A DNA stretch of 64,000 bases from Kordia algicida OT-1 (GCF_000154725.1 NZ_DS544873.1:4189085-4253084), one strand, 5' to 3'; counted from the stretch's first letter, positions 10,401 through 18,872 are shown. Program-made: numbers and translations. The notes: generated by a model from the sequence alone, not told the origin.

Positions 10401-10626
10401 AGGTGTTTCCTGGTGGAAGATTGTTTACGAGATAGTATCCAGATTCTTGCGAAATACTTCCATATTTAAAATTTGTTGAAGTGTCGGTTACAATTATATC
10501 AGCAAAGGCAATCGGTTGATTTTTAGTGTCATTTATTTTACCTTCTAGACGACCTGTAGTTTCTTGAGCGAATATTATTAAGGGGAAAAAACATAACAAG
10601 GTTATGCGTAACAATGAGTAGTTCAT
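7495..10626 (-). CDS. TonB-dependent receptor (Oar-like) with carboxypeptidase-regulatory domain
   Basis: The 1043-aa protein has a signal peptide ending at FAQ (~21). A CarboxypepD-regulatory-like domain covers about 25-110 (GRLEGKINDTKNQPIAFADI). Then comes a plug (~120-240, NNLNIDGVANNDVVGF) and a long beta-barrel ending in the aromatic terminus KYHF, as expected of an outer-membrane barrel. The architecture matches OmpA-related/Oar-type receptors rather than SusC, and no SusD neighbour exists. The ligand is unknown; such proteins may import large substrates or move proteins across the outer membrane. A small plus-strand gene starts about 100 bp upstream, so promoters are divergent here. 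Confidence 0.92.
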   Translation of the reverse strand: MNYSLLRITLLCFFPLIIFAQETTGRLEGKINDTKNQPIAFADIIVTDTSTNFKYGSISQESGYYLVNNLPPGNTYKIEVRFLGYHTETLENITINLGATTTKDFILKDEDEALDAVVLTIDRTNFKKDNEKLISRKTIAQTPTISRSIQDLTRTLPEANLNSFAGASNRFNNLNIDGVANNDVVGFQEPASGAAGSSANGTPGSLSKTQPIAFGAIKELSVKTTPFDVSIGNFTGANINLVTKNGTNTTKTAIYGFGNNQSLVGKYADGTRQEVNNFYDIQVGASIGGALKKDKLFYFINVEQSLSSLPVLNAPGSATSNIDFETVQLISETLQSRYNYDPGTFTNAELKTVSTKIFARLDYNISDKHKLTLRNNYVNSFSDNLEWNESIFNFGNQGYRHNSIANSLTAEWNANFNNNTSNVLSIGYNKVTEDREFEGRVFPHLLIQDASNRIFAGTYREGSVYNTDLNTFQITNKFNYIKDKHTFTIGALLQYNDIDYGFLSAWNGRWQYNSVENFINDRPSRIRGVYRTSNNTFDFVSNTPSATLDILTTGFYAQDRIRFNDLLTVSAGIRLDNQVLLDELPVSDEVKNTPEFSRFENTINATPQINPRIGFNYYLNDDKKIQIRGGTGLFTGRIPYLWFAYAEYISGTDYFNVDIRPTGETPIVENVEDLASQQPGLTEINLIDNDFDLPREWKSNIAVDFKLPNNFGVTVEGSYTNVINGIFFKSINRKDETATFSGADNRSYFTGTGEAIKINPNFTNVFLLTNTNKGYRYNLTLGLTKRTDQYNGFLGYTYGKSKDISSTVRNSPAANFEWNQSINANNPELSFSNFDLRHKIVSSHSYQFNISNKSDFLVSMLYNGTSGSPFSFVNQGDVNRDGSSRNDLVYVPNDQSEINLIDITDSNGTVITSAEQQWENLNNYINNNDYLRSRRGQYTERNGANTPWNHRFDARLEYGLKLKGSHRISLSLDIFNVLNLMNRNWGKLVFVPNVVNSSFSLLNFQRIENNQPTYQFQIEDATPWVVDTESSRWKAQFGIKYHF

Positions 10627-10712
10627 GTAATGGTTTGAAATTCAATTTGGGCAGGTTTAGTCTTAAAAATCATTTAAAACTTACAGTTTCCGCATTTTTT
10701 TTGAATTTTTCA

Positions 10713-10720
10713 TATTTTTG
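10713..10720 (+). promoter_or_regulatory. Flavobacterial -7 box (TATTTTTG)
   Basis: TATTTTTG is an exact match to the Bacteroidota sigma-A -7 consensus TAnnTTTG and lies 4 nt before the ATG at 10725. A start of transcription 5-7 nt downstream would fall at or near the ATG, so the mRNA could be leaderless or nearly so. No good -33 TTG at the proper spacing is visible. Confidence 0.4.
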
Positions 10721-10724
10721 GAAG

Positions 10725-10904
10725 ATGCTTAAAAAAATTTTTTTAGCCGTAGGTTCACTTCTGTTGGCTTTTGTTATTGTTACAGTGATTCCAATTACTT
10801 CTTTTGTAAAAGATGAAACCGCAAGTGACACAATTATCCTTGTCGGATCAATCTTAATTGCGCTGACTATTTACAAGCTTGTAAGCTCAAAATTTATCAA
10901 ATAA
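10725..10904 (+). CDS. Small two-helix membrane protein (59 aa)
   Basis: A longer frame opens at 10614, but it would overlap the TonB receptor start and the promoter box; the ATG at 10725 yields a compact protein with two hydrophobic helices, KKIFLAVGSLLLAFVIVTVI and DTIILVGSILIALTIYKLV, joined by a short polar loop. It has no recognisable domain. It is convergent with the VOC gene. Probably a real small inner-membrane protein, function unknown. Confidence 0.6.
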   Translation: MLKKIFLAVGSLLLAFVIVTVIPITSFVKDETASDTIILVGSILIALTIYKLVSSKFIK

Positions 10905-10922
10905 AGATTTTTTTCAGGATTG

Positions 10923-11321
10923 CTACAATTCATTTTGTGGCGTGTCATTATTAACTTCAATCCAATAGTTGTCAGGGTCTTGAAAGTATACTTGTTTGAT
11001 GCCATCTTTTCGGATATAGTCTTTTTTTGGAGTATTTCGCCAATCAGAATATGGAAGTTTTAATTCTTCTAGAAAGTTTACAAATGCATTAAAATTTGGA
11101 GTTGCGAGTGCAAAATGAACTGCTTTGTTGGTTTTTATTTCTGCATCTGGACGCGGAATGAGATGCAATTGTTTGCCATTGCCAATCGCCAACCATCTTG
11201 TTGTAGAATTAGATGCAGTATTTTCAATTTCTTTAAACTGAAATATTTTTTGATAGAAGACGACAGATTTGTCAACATCTTTTACAGAAAGCGCGATATG
11301 GTTGAATGAAAACGTGTGCAT
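10923..11321 (-). CDS. VOC (glyoxalase/bleomycin-resistance) family protein
   Basis: The 132-aa protein has the paired beta-alpha-beta-beta-beta layout of the vicinal oxygen chelate fold. It starts with FNHIALSVKDVDKSVVFYQ, which supplies the first metal-ligand His, and ends with VYFQDPDNYWIEV, which supplies the Glu. Candidate second-half ligand is the His in KAVHFALATPN. Members range from glyoxalase I to dioxygenases and resistance proteins, and the exact reaction cannot be read here. Confidence 0.88.
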   Translation of the reverse strand: MHTFSFNHIALSVKDVDKSVVFYQKIFQFKEIENTASNSTTRWLAIGNGKQLHLIPRPDAEIKTNKAVHFALATPNFNAFVNFLEELKLPYSDWRNTPKKDYIRKDGIKQVYFQDPDNYWIEVNNDTPQNEL

Positions 11322-11489
11322 TTATAAAGGTTTGATCGGTTTTAATATCAAATATCTTAATTTTAATAGTTATATTAATAAAATCAACATGATTTTTTTT
11401 TGACTAGTTCAAGATGTAAACTTTTATTATTTTAGAGTTTATTGCAAAACCTAAAACCTGTCACATCAAGCGTAGTCGAGACACAAAAC

Positions 11490-11909
11490 CTAACGCAACT
11501 CTGTTTCTATAAAGTTTTTACAAAAATCTTTTAGTTGCGCTCTTGCTTTTCGAAAAGCATTAAAAACCTGTTCTTCTGAGCCAATTACTTTTGAAGGATC
11601 AAAGAAGTTTTGATGAATGCGTTTGGCGTTTTTACTTGGAATATACGGGCAGTTTTCATATGCGTGATCGCAAACGGTGATGATAAAGTCAAAATCAATG
11701 TCTAGATATTCTGAAACATTGTTTGAAGTATTTTTTGAAATATCTACGTTGTCTAGTTTCATAATGGCAACCGCTTTCGGGTTTACGCCATGTGTTTCAA
11801 TTCCTGCACTATAAATGCTAGCTTTTTTTTGTGCAAAATGTTCCAGATATCCATGTGCCATTTGACTGCGACATGAGTTACCTGTACAAAGTACGAGTAC
11901 ATTTTTCAT
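11490..11909 (-). CDS. Low-molecular-weight phosphatase / thioredoxin-type arsenate reductase
   Basis: The 139-aa protein opens with the LMW-PTP P-loop CTGNSCRS, giving Cys8-X5-Arg14. It also has Cys80 and Cys87 (VCDHAYENCP) and a general-acid Asp in FFDPS (~104). The three cysteines match the S. aureus-type, thioredoxin-coupled arsenate reductase (Cys10/82/89) better than a plain tyrosine phosphatase, so reduction of arsenate to arsenite in the cytosol is the likely role. An ArsR-family gene lies 190 bp upstream on the same strand, which supports this. No arsenite exporter is visible in the window. Confidence 0.82.
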   Translation of the reverse strand: MKNVLVLCTGNSCRSQMAHGYLEHFAQKKASIYSAGIETHGVNPKAVAIMKLDNVDISKNTSNNVSEYLDIDFDFIITVCDHAYENCPYIPSKNAKRIHQNFFDPSKVIGSEEQVFNAFRKARAQLKDFCKNFIETELR

Positions 11910-12099
11910 AATTTTATGGTAGGTTTTATATGTAACTAAATCATGTCAGCATCAAAGAAAATGTACTTTGTCGATTTGGGAAATTCTTAGACAGCAAACA
12001 GTTTAGTTAATTGCAAATGTAAGAAGAAGAATGTATACGCTATTTATCTTTTAAGCAAAAAGATGTGATTTTAACATATGCAAGATTGAAATTACAGTC

Positions 12100-12432
12100 C
12101 TAACTTTTACTTTGACAGTTTACCTGAACTTTTACAAAAAAGTCATTGATTTTTCGTCGATATTGATTCCATAAATCTACATCAATGGCATAAAATGTAT
12201 TTTTCCCTTGATGTTTCTGTTTGAGTAAGTTGATTCTTTTAATTTCAGAAAGATGTTGTGAAACCGTTGGTTGCGCCAAACCTGTTGCTTTGACCAATTC
12301 GTTGCAATTACAATATTCGTTTTTACTAATATATTGTAAGATGGAAATTCTTGCAGGATGTCCAAGTACTTTAGTGATTAAAGCTGTTTCGTTTTGGTAA
12401 TCGTCAAAGATGTGATTTTTTGTAATACCCAT
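12100..12432 (-). CDS. ArsR-family HTH transcriptional regulator
   Basis: The 110-aa protein has the winged-helix core of ArsR/SmtB regulators: ALITKVLGHPARISILQYI, then CNELVKATGLAQPTVSQHL as recognition helix, then a wing ending GKNTFYAID. A CNC pair just before the recognition segment is a possible metal or metalloid site but does not match the classical ELCVCDL box. It lies upstream of the arsenate reductase-like gene on the same strand and probably controls it. Regulation by arsenite is inferred from the neighbour only. Confidence 0.85.
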   Translation of the reverse strand: MGITKNHIFDDYQNETALITKVLGHPARISILQYISKNEYCNCNELVKATGLAQPTVSQHLSEIKRINLLKQKHQGKNTFYAIDVDLWNQYRRKINDFFVKVQVNCQSKS

Positions 12433-12469
12433 AAAATAAGATTATAACGTAATATTACAATAAAGATAA

Positions 12470-12498
12470 AAAAAGCTGGAAATATTTTCCAGCTTTTT
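12470..12498 (-). terminator. Rho-independent terminator downstream of the EA-repeat gene
   Basis: A perfect 13-bp stem (AAAAAGCTGGAAA / TTTCCAGCTTTTT) with a 3-nt loop lies 8 bp past the stop of the minus-strand gene at 12507. A/T tails on both sides let it work in both directions. Confidence 0.75.
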
Positions 12499-12506
12499 CA
12501 ATATTT

Positions 12507-13079
12507 TTATTTTCCAAACAAGCGTTGGAAGAAGCTTTTCGTTTTCTTAGTCGTTTCTTCAATAACTTCACTTGCTTCTTCGGCAAATTCAGATGCTTTT
12601 TCTTTTACATCTTCATATACTTCTTTTGCTTCCTCAGAGAATTCAGCCGCCTTTTCTTTGGCAACTTCTTTATATTCTTCAAATTTTTCTTTGGCTTCAT
12701 CTGCAAACTCAGCCGCTTTTTCTTTGGCATCTCCGAATGCTTCTTTGGCTTCTTCGGCGAAGTCGGCAGCTTTTTCTTGTGCAGCTTCGGCAAATTCAGC
12801 AGCTTTCTCTTTTGCTTCGTCTGCAAACTCAGATGCTTTTTCTTTGGCATCTCCAAATGCTTCTTTCGCTTCTTCAGCGAAATCGGCAGCCTTTTCTTGA
12901 GCAGCTTCGGCAAATTCGGTAGCTTTTTCTTTGGCAGTACCAAAGGTATCTTTTACTTCATCTTTGATTTCTTCTGCTTTACTTTCTGTATTAGCTTTCG
13001 CTTCATTTTCTACTTCGGGAGCATTTTTTTCAGCGTCATCTATTATTTTTTTCTTTAAATCGTCATTTTGTTCACTCAT
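12507..13079 (-). CDS. Ala/Glu/Lys-rich amphipathic repeat protein (LEA-like)
   Basis: About 150 of the 190 residues are degenerate 11-mer repeats of the form EKAAEFAEEAK / FGDAKEKASEF, with two nearly identical ~45-aa blocks. The pattern predicts one long amphipathic helix or coiled coil, as in late-embryogenesis-abundant proteins and apolipoprotein-like stress proteins. There is no signal peptide or membrane segment; the C-terminus ends with a basic/aromatic SFFQRLFGK. A protective or membrane-surface-binding role is inference. Long antisense frames here (for example Phe-rich) are by-products of the codon repetition. Confidence 0.75.
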   Translation of the reverse strand: MSEQNDDLKKKIIDDAEKNAPEVENEAKANTESKAEEIKDEVKDTFGTAKEKATEFAEAAQEKAADFAEEAKEAFGDAKEKASEFADEAKEKAAEFAEAAQEKAADFAEEAKEAFGDAKEKAAEFADEAKEKFEEYKEVAKEKAAEFSEEAKEVYEDVKEKASEFAEEASEVIEETTKKTKSFFQRLFGK

Positions 13080-13233
13080 AATACTCTGTTTAGTTGGACA
13101 CTTAAATGTATAGCTTTTTTTCGAATTTTGTTATTTTCCTTAAAAAGCAAATATTGTTGTATTAAAATTAGTGATGAATGATGATTGTTTGTTACATAAT
13201 TCATTATCAAATTATTAAATTCACACAAGAAAA

Positions 13234-13620
13234 TTATTTAAAAGCATCGTCTTTAGGTTCCCAAAGTTCAATTTTATTACCTTCAGGATCTACAATCCAA
13301 CCAAATTTTCCGTATTCGTATTCTTCAATTTCACCGACAACCGTGACACCTTCTTCTTTTAAAACGGCTAACAATTCGACTAAATTTTCTACTCTAAAAT
13401 TCATCATAAATTGTTTTTCGCTTGGCTGAAAATACTTGGTGTCGTTTGGAAATGTGCTCCATTGCGTAGAACAGTCGTTTCCGTCTTTATCTTTCCACCA
13501 AAAAGTGCAACCATAATCATCTACAGGCAAACCTAAATGTTTTCCGTACCAATTTTTTAGTCCTTTTGGGTCTTCAGTTTTAAAGAAGAATCCGCCCAAA
13601 CCTGTAACTCTATTTTTCAT
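13234..13620 (-). CDS. VOC family protein
   Basis: The 128-aa protein starts RVTGLGGFFFKTEDPKGLKNWYGKHLGL and ends EYGKFGWIVDPEGNKIELWEP, the standard ends of a VOC-fold protein. The C-terminal Glu of KIELWEP is the typical metal ligand, but the N-terminal His is absent (GGFFFK), so metal binding may be altered. Similar proteins are common in flavobacteria without known function. It follows closely the DUF4199 gene (22 nt) on the same strand. Confidence 0.87.
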   Translation of the reverse strand: MKNRVTGLGGFFFKTEDPKGLKNWYGKHLGLPVDDYGCTFWWKDKDGNDCSTQWSTFPNDTKYFQPSEKQFMMNFRVENLVELLAVLKEEGVTVVGEIEEYEYGKFGWIVDPEGNKIELWEPKDDAFK

Positions 13621-13642
13621 CTGTTCGTTATTTAATTATTTT

Positions 13643-14158
13643 TTATTCTTTTTTTTGTAGAATTAAAGCTGAAAGTAATGAGATAATAACGCCAATCACA
13701 AGCACTGTCATTGACATTACCAAAAATACAATACCAGGACTTCCGTACGCTTCACTTTGTTTTAATAAAGCTAGTTTTTCTAGTTTTATTTCTTCTGGCG
13801 TAAGATTGGTTTTTGCATCAATAATACCGTTTTGATAGGTTAAGTATTGTTCGGTAAAATCTGGATTAATTTTGGTAATATAAATTGCATCTACAATTCC
13901 AAAACCTATCGCTGTACATATCGAAATTAATGCGCCGACAATAAAGGCAGTTTTAAAATCAATTGTTCCGTTAAGTTCATTGTTTTTATGATGTCTGATG
14001 CCAAAATAAACAAAACTTAACGCCATAAAAATAGAAAGAAAACCAAGAATTTCTTGAGTCGGGAAACTTAATCCTTGTCCGAAATAAAGCATACTAAAAA
14101 AGACGATCAACGCCGTTAGAAAGCCATATATTCCGTATTTGAAGATTGTGTTTTTCAT
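13643..14158 (-). CDS. DUF4199 family membrane protein
   Basis: The 171-aa protein has four predicted membrane helices: residues ~8-28, ~36-54, ~70-95 and ~140-165. The segment TIDFKTAFIVGALISICTA and the loop INPDFTEQYLTYQ are typical of DUF4199 proteins of Bacteroidota. Function unknown. It is upstream of the VOC gene in what looks like a two-gene unit. Confidence 0.85.
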   Translation of the reverse strand: MKNTIFKYGIYGFLTALIVFFSMLYFGQGLSFPTQEILGFLSIFMALSFVYFGIRHHKNNELNGTIDFKTAFIVGALISICTAIGFGIVDAIYITKINPDFTEQYLTYQNGIIDAKTNLTPEEIKLEKLALLKQSEAYGSPGIVFLVMSMTVLVIGVIISLLSALILQKKE

Positions 14159-14357
14159 AGTAGTATGATTTTATGTTGATGCTTCAAAAGTAGCATAGAC
14201 CTTGAAAATAGTACTCATACGAAAGTACCAATTCAGTCATACTAAGGTAGTAATTTTGAGAAATTCAGTGTATTTGAAATTATTTTAACCATCTTTTGAT
14301 ATCGCTAGCTTCACTCCAAGTACCACAAAAAGTGTTTTTACTGAGGGAAGTACATTT

Positions 14358-14798
14358 TTAATTAGGTAAAATTTGCAACTGTTTTGCTTTTTGAATGGCT
14401 TGTGTACGTCGCTTTACATCAAGTTTGGTGTACACATTAGAAACATGTGTTTTTATCGTACTTTCTGAGACAGATAGGAGCGAAGCAATTTCTTTATTGG
14501 AATGTCCTTCGGCAAGAAGGCATAATACTTCGTATTCACGTTTGCTCAATCCTAAAGTTTCAATTTGTGCATAATTGATTATTGGTGCGCTTGCTTCTAT
14601 TGAGGAAAATTTTGAATCATCTTCCGTGCGTTTTCCTTTTTTATTGATATAGATTCCGATGAATAAAAAAACAATGGCAACAATGACGATGACCAATTCT
14701 ATGATGGATTCGCCTCGTATAATCGAGAATTTACTCAGTTGGAATAGTACGAGTATTGAAATGATTAAGATAGAGAAAATGAAAATAGTTTTTTTCAT
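14358..14798 (-). CDS. Membrane-anchored LuxR-type HTH regulator
   Basis: The 146-aa product starts with two hydrophobic helices (about 4-22 and 31-50) and then a linker. The C-terminal half is a GerE/LuxR HTH: LSKREYEVLCLLAEGHSNKEIASLL followed by VSESTIKTHVSNVYTKL. No receiver domain is present, so it is a membrane-tethered HTH protein, a format common in flavobacteria. Its ATG lies 1 nt beyond the stop of the dehydrogenase gene, so it is translated as part of that operon. The target is unknown. Confidence 0.88.
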   Translation of the reverse strand: MKKTIFIFSILIISILVLFQLSKFSIIRGESIIELVIVIVAIVFLFIGIYINKKGKRTEDDSKFSSIEASAPIINYAQIETLGLSKREYEVLCLLAEGHSNKEIASLLSVSESTIKTHVSNVYTKLDVKRRTQAIQKAKQLQILPN

Positions 14799-14799
14799 T

Positions 14800-15738
14800 C
14801 TAGTGAAAGTGAGCTTTGAATTTATCTACAATTGTCTGTGCAAGTTTTTCTTTGCTTTCTTTGGTCCAGCCTGCAACATGTGGTGAAAGCAATACATTTT
14901 CTGCATGAATTAAATAGTTGAATGCTTCTGGCATTTGATCGTCATTAAATAGATTTTCAAACGAACTTTTTTCGTATTCTAATACGTCCAATCCTGCGCC
15001 TAAAATTTTTCCTGATCGCAATGCTGTTACCAAATCTTCTGTCACAACACTTTTTCCGCGTGCTGTATTGATAAACCAGAAGTTATGTCGAAATGCTTCT
15101 ATAAATTGTGTATTTACCATATTTAGCGTAAGCGGAGTTTGCGGTGTGTGTAAGCTCAGTATTGTTGCACGTTTTTGCAATTCGTTAAGTGAAACTTGGG
15201 TAGCATTTTCGTCACCAATAGCATCTTTTAAGTCATAAAAAATGACTTCGACATCAAATCCACGTAATTTTTTGGCAAAGGCTTTCCCCATGTTTCCATA
15301 TCCAATAATTCCAACAGTTTGTCCGTCGAGTTCTACACCACGATTGGCTTCGCGTAACCATTTGCCTTCACGCACTTCACGATCGGCTTTGTTAAGTTTG
15401 TTGAATAATGACAAAATCATTCCCAATGCATGTTCACCAACAGCGTTTCGATTGCCTTCTGGGGCAGAAATCAATTTGATTCCTTTTGTTTCAGCAAATT
15501 CACAATCTATATTTTCCAAACCTGCACCGACGCGTCCAATGAATTTTAAATTGGTCGCTTTGGCTAGAAATTTTGCATCAATTTTAAACCTACTACGAAT
15601 GATAAAACCGTCATACTCGTGAATTTTTGCTTCAATTTCAGCTTTAGAAGATGTGTAATCTTCATGATTGGTATGTCCTAATGCTGCTAGTTGCGACATG
15701 AGCAACGGATGATTTCTGTCAAGATGTAATATGTTCAC
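14800..15738 (-). CDS. D-2-hydroxyacid dehydrogenase (NAD-dependent)
   Basis: The 312-aa protein has the split catalytic/nucleotide-binding fold of the family: GRVGAGLENIDCEFAET, then VGIIGYGNMGKAF (Rossmann GxGxxG, ~144-156), the substrate Arg in INTARGKSVV, the acidic partner in AGLDVLE, and the catalytic His in LLSPHVAGW. The closest described relatives are phosphoglycerate or hydroxypyruvate dehydrogenases, but there is no ACT domain and the substrate cannot be told. It sits 5 nt after the cupin gene. Confidence 0.9.
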   Translation of the reverse strand: MNILHLDRNHPLLMSQLAALGHTNHEDYTSSKAEIEAKIHEYDGFIIRSRFKIDAKFLAKATNLKFIGRVGAGLENIDCEFAETKGIKLISAPEGNRNAVGEHALGMILSLFNKLNKADREVREGKWLREANRGVELDGQTVGIIGYGNMGKAFAKKLRGFDVEVIFYDLKDAIGDENATQVSLNELQKRATILSLHTPQTPLTLNMVNTQFIEAFRHNFWFINTARGKSVVTEDLVTALRSGKILGAGLDVLEYEKSSFENLFNDDQMPEAFNYLIHAENVLLSPHVAGWTKESKEKLAQTIVDKFKAHFH

Positions 15739-15743
15739 AGGAG

Positions 15744-16109
15744 TTAGATTTTAGGATATTCGCTTTGTGTTTTTTCATGTACAACATTGCCTGTGTGTGC
15801 CGTAGATAGTTTTTCAAAAAGTAAAAGATGTACTTCTTCATCATCTTTGGTTGCAGGGCAATGTTCTACACCTTTGGGCACAACAATCAATTCGCCTTCG
15901 TTAACTGTCACAGTTTTGTCACGAAATTTCATGTATAGGGTTCCTTTGATGACTTGAAATAATTCGTCTTCGTCATCATGTTTGTGCCAAACGAATTCGC
16001 CTTGAATTTTTGCCAAGATGACTTGCATATCGTCAACCGTAGCAATTTGGTGTGGATGCCATTGTCCGTTGACTTTTTGAAATTTTTCTCTGATGTTGAT
16101 TGCGTTCAT
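15744..16109 (-). CDS. Cupin domain protein
   Basis: The 121-aa product is a single cupin: FVWHKHDDEDELFQVIKG gives the first motif with two His and Glu, and PKGVEHCPAT gives the second His. These residues bind a metal. The family includes isomerases, dioxygenases and small-molecule sensors. It is in a tight operon between the GNAT (19 nt) and dehydrogenase (5 nt) genes; no specific function can be assigned. Confidence 0.88.
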   Translation of the reverse strand: MNAINIREKFQKVNGQWHPHQIATVDDMQVILAKIQGEFVWHKHDDEDELFQVIKGTLYMKFRDKTVTVNEGELIVVPKGVEHCPATKDDEEVHLLLFEKLSTAHTGNVVHEKTQSEYPKI

Positions 16110-16128
16110 GCGACTAAATTACAAGATT

Positions 16129-16650
16129 TTAGAATGTTTTCATCATAATATTAAATACAAAATCTTCTTTTCCGATGCTGAAACTGTACGAATCATATTT
16201 ATGAAAATCATGTTTGCGATAAAAACCAATAGCACGTTCATTGGTATGTAACACAGATAACCAAAGTTGTGCGACTTGTAATGTTTGCACTTCTTTAAAA
16301 AGTGCGTCTTGTAGTTTTGTGCCAATTTTATGTGCTAAATAATCTTTGAGAACGTATATTTTTTGCAATTGAGCCGCTTCATGAAAGGAACTATTTGGTA
16401 CTGGTGATCGTTTTTTGAGTTTGGCATATCCTACAGGAAGTTCATCCGCGTAAGCGATCCAAAATACATTTTCTTCTTTTTTGAGCGAAGACGTAATTTT
16501 TTCTAAGGAAAAGGTTTTTTCTAGATAAGCACGCAAGTCACTTTTGTCACGAAATAGATTGCCAAAGGTTTCGGAAAATGTAATTTTTGCTAATAGTGAT
16601 ATAAATTTTGCATCTGCGACAACCGCTTTTCTAATTGTATGATTTTCCAT
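16129..16650 (-). CDS. GNAT family N-acetyltransferase
   Basis: The 173-aa protein carries the Gcn5-type acetyl-CoA binding region: LQKIYVLKDYLAHKIGTKL (motif A, with R/Q-x-x-G-x-G/A replaced by AHKIGT) and HTNERAIGFYRKHDF (motif B). The substrate is unknown. It belongs to the same minus-strand operon as mgtE and the cupin gene, though 86 bp separate it from mgtE. Confidence 0.88.
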   Translation of the reverse strand: MENHTIRKAVVADAKFISLLAKITFSETFGNLFRDKSDLRAYLEKTFSLEKITSSLKKEENVFWIAYADELPVGYAKLKKRSPVPNSSFHEAAQLQKIYVLKDYLAHKIGTKLQDALFKEVQTLQVAQLWLSVLHTNERAIGFYRKHDFHKYDSYSFSIGKEDFVFNIMMKTF

Positions 16651-16736
16651 TGCTTTTTGAACCTTTGTGTCAAATAGTTATAAAGACGCAATTGTAACGC
16701 TTGTTAATAGTGAATTAGTATAGAGCGTAGCTCTTT

Positions 16737-18089
16737 TTATATACCAATAATCAGTTTTGCAATGAGGAAATAAATTAAAATTCCAAAAATATCATTGCTT
16801 GTCGTAATAAATGGTCCTGTAGCAATTGCTGGATCAATTCCGCGTTTGTCCAAGAATAATGGAATAAAAGTCCCTATAATTCCTGCAACAATAATTACTA
16901 CAACTAACGACGCAGAAATTGCCAATGCAGCTATTGGATCGTTTTTCCAAATTGCCACCACTATAAATAGAATGATTGCCAATGCAATGCCGTTGAGCAT
17001 TGCCAATAGCATTTCTTTCCATAAACGATTGTTAATACTTCCTTTAATGTCGTCATTTGCCAAACCTTGCACAATAATAGCGCTCGATTGTACACCAACA
17101 TTTCCAGCCATCGCGGCAATTAATGGAGTAAAGAAGAAAAGAATTGAATAACTTTCCAACATTTTATCGAAACCTTCCATGATGGCAGCAGCGCCAATTC
17201 CACCAAGTAATCCTAAAAATAGCCAAGGTAAACGTGCGCGTGTGAGTTGCCAAATACTATCATCGGCTTCGACATCTTGTGTAATACCTGCGGCAAGTTG
17301 GTAATCTTTTTCGGCTTCTTCTCGAATGACATCTACAATATCATCAATAGTAATACGACCAACCAAACGCTTCATTTCGTCTACTACAGGAATGGCTTCC
17401 AAATCGTATTTAGACATGACTTTGGCAACATCTTCTGCTTTGTCGCCTACATTTACATAGTCTACTTTCGGAATGTAAACATCACTAATATTGGTTCTAG
17501 TAGAAGTTGTCAGTAAGTCTTTTAATGAAAGTCTTCCCTTTAAAATATCGTCATCATCCACTACATAAATTGAATGTACACGCGTTACTTCTTCCGCTTG
17601 TTTGCGCATTTCTTTCACACAAGTAAGCACATTCCAGTTTTCGTTGACTTTTACGAGTTCTTTCGCCATCAATCCACCAGCAGAATCTTCATCATACCGA
17701 AGTAATTCTACAATTTCTTTGGCGTGTTCTTTGTCTTCTAATTCTGAAATTACTTCTTGCTTTCGTTCTTCAGGAAGTTCAGAAATAATATCGGCAGCAT
17801 CATCTGTATCGAGTTCGTCAATTTCTTCTGCAATTTCTTTGGCAGAAAGATTTTCAAGAATTTTTTCACGAATATCATCATCAACTTCCGTAAGAATGTC
17901 GGACGTTTTTTCACTGTCTAGCAGTTTGATGATGTAGGTTGCTTCATCAAGATTGAGTTCGTCAATAATTTCTGCAAGATCCGCATAGTGAAGTTCTTCT
18001 AGCAATTCTAGAAGTACAGTATCTTTTTTTTCTTCAATGAGCTGTTCTACTTGCGCAATGAGTTCTTCGCTGAGTTTAAATGGAATCAT
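16737..18089 (-). CDS. mgtE: Magnesium transporter MgtE
   Basis: The 450-aa protein has the full MgtE layout: an acidic superhelical N domain (~20-130, with repeated DEL/EEI and [11 protein letters not shown] motifs), a CBS pair (~135-255) ending [11 protein letters not shown], and five transmembrane helices (~315-450). The pore signatures [17 protein letters not shown] and [14 protein letters not shown] are present. MgtE is a Mg2+-gated channel in the inner membrane. Its start overlaps the end of rsmA by 14 nt, so the two are translationally linked. Confidence 0.95.
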   Translation of the reverse strand: MIPFKLSEELIAQVEQLIEEKKDTVLLELLEELHYADLAEIIDELNLDEATYIIKLLDSEKTSDILTEVDDDIREKILENLSAKEIAEEIDELDTDDAADIISELPEERKQEVISELEDKEHAKEIVELLRYDEDSAGGLMAKELVKVNENWNVLTCVKEMRKQAEEVTRVHSIYVVDDDDILKGRLSLKDLLTTSTRTNISDVYIPKVDYVNVGDKAEDVAKVMSKYDLEAIPVVDEMKRLVGRITIDDIVDVIREEAEKDYQLAAGITQDVEADDSIWQLTRARLPWLFLGLLGGIGAAAIMEGFDKMLESYSILFFFTPLIAAMAGNVGVQSSAIIVQGLANDDIKGSINNRLWKEMLLAMLNGIALAIILFIVVAIWKNDPIAALAISASLVVVIIVAGIIGTFIPLFLDKRGIDPAIATGPFITTSNDIFGILIYFLIAKLIIGI

Positions 18090-18858
18090 TTGCTATCTTG
18101 ATGGTTAAATCTACAAATCCTTGAACGCTTACTTGTTCAGGACGTAGCCCAAAGATAGTATCTTCTTTTAAATTATCGGAAAGATTGAATGTTTTTAAAC
18201 TGTTACGTAGTGTTTTTCTTCGTTGTTGAAATGCAGTTTTTACGACTCTAAAGAATAATTTTTCTTCACAAGGAAGTGTGTAGTTTTCTTTTCGGATGAG
18301 TCGCATCACGCCAGAATCTACTTTTGGTGGCGGCTTGAAAACATTTGGTGGCACGGTAAATAAGTATTCTGCATCGTAAAAAGCTTGCGTGAGTACAGAA
18401 AGAATTCCGTAAGTTTTGTTTCCGTGTGGTGCGCAAATACGTTGTGCGACTTCTTTTTGAAACATGCCGCTGAATTCTGGAATTTGATCGCGCATTTCTA
18501 AGGTTTTGAATACGATTTGCGTAGAAATGTTGTACGGAAAGTTTCCAATAATGGCAAAAGGTTCGTCTTTGAATGTTTTTTTAAGATCGTATTTTAAGAA
18601 ATCTTCTTCTAATATTTTGTTCGAAAGTTGTAAATAATGCGCTTTTAAATAGGCAACCGATTCTGTGTCAATTTCACAAACATACGTAGTTACAGGTTTT
18701 TCGAGCAAATATTTAGTCAAAACGCCCATTCCAGGACCAATTTCTAATACATTTTTATAGTGATTCAGCGTAAGCGTATCTGCAATGCGTTGCGCTACTT
18801 CTTCATCTTTGAGAAAATGCTGTCCTAAATGTTTTTTTGCTCTTACCTTGTCTGACAT
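18076..18858 (-). CDS. rsmA: 16S rRNA (adenine1518/1519-N6)-dimethyltransferase
   Basis: RsmA (KsgA) dimethylates two adjacent adenines in the 3' hairpin of 16S rRNA with S-adenosylmethionine. The 260-aa protein shows [12 protein letters not shown] at the N-terminus, the SAM loop [10 protein letters not shown], the acidic CEID, and NFPYNIST, the catalytic N-F/L-P-Y motif of N6-adenine methylases. The C-terminal [15 protein letters not shown] is typical too. It lies in the dense operon between the membrane protein at 18873 and mgtE. Confidence 0.96.
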   Translation of the reverse strand: MSDKVRAKKHLGQHFLKDEEVAQRIADTLTLNHYKNVLEIGPGMGVLTKYLLEKPVTTYVCEIDTESVAYLKAHYLQLSNKILEEDFLKYDLKKTFKDEPFAIIGNFPYNISTQIVFKTLEMRDQIPEFSGMFQKEVAQRICAPHGNKTYGILSVLTQAFYDAEYLFTVPPNVFKPPPKVDSGVMRLIRKENYTLPCEEKLFFRVVKTAFQQRRKTLRNSLKTFNLSDNLKEDTIFGLRPEQVSVQGFVDLTIKIANDSI

Positions 18859-18872
18859 GTTGCTTTTTAAGT

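Noticed and set aside
12525-13058. Antisense Phe-rich and Leu/Gln-rich ORFs opposite the repeat protein
   Set aside because: They are by-products of a repeated GAA/GCT-type codon pattern on the minus strand, with unnatural composition.
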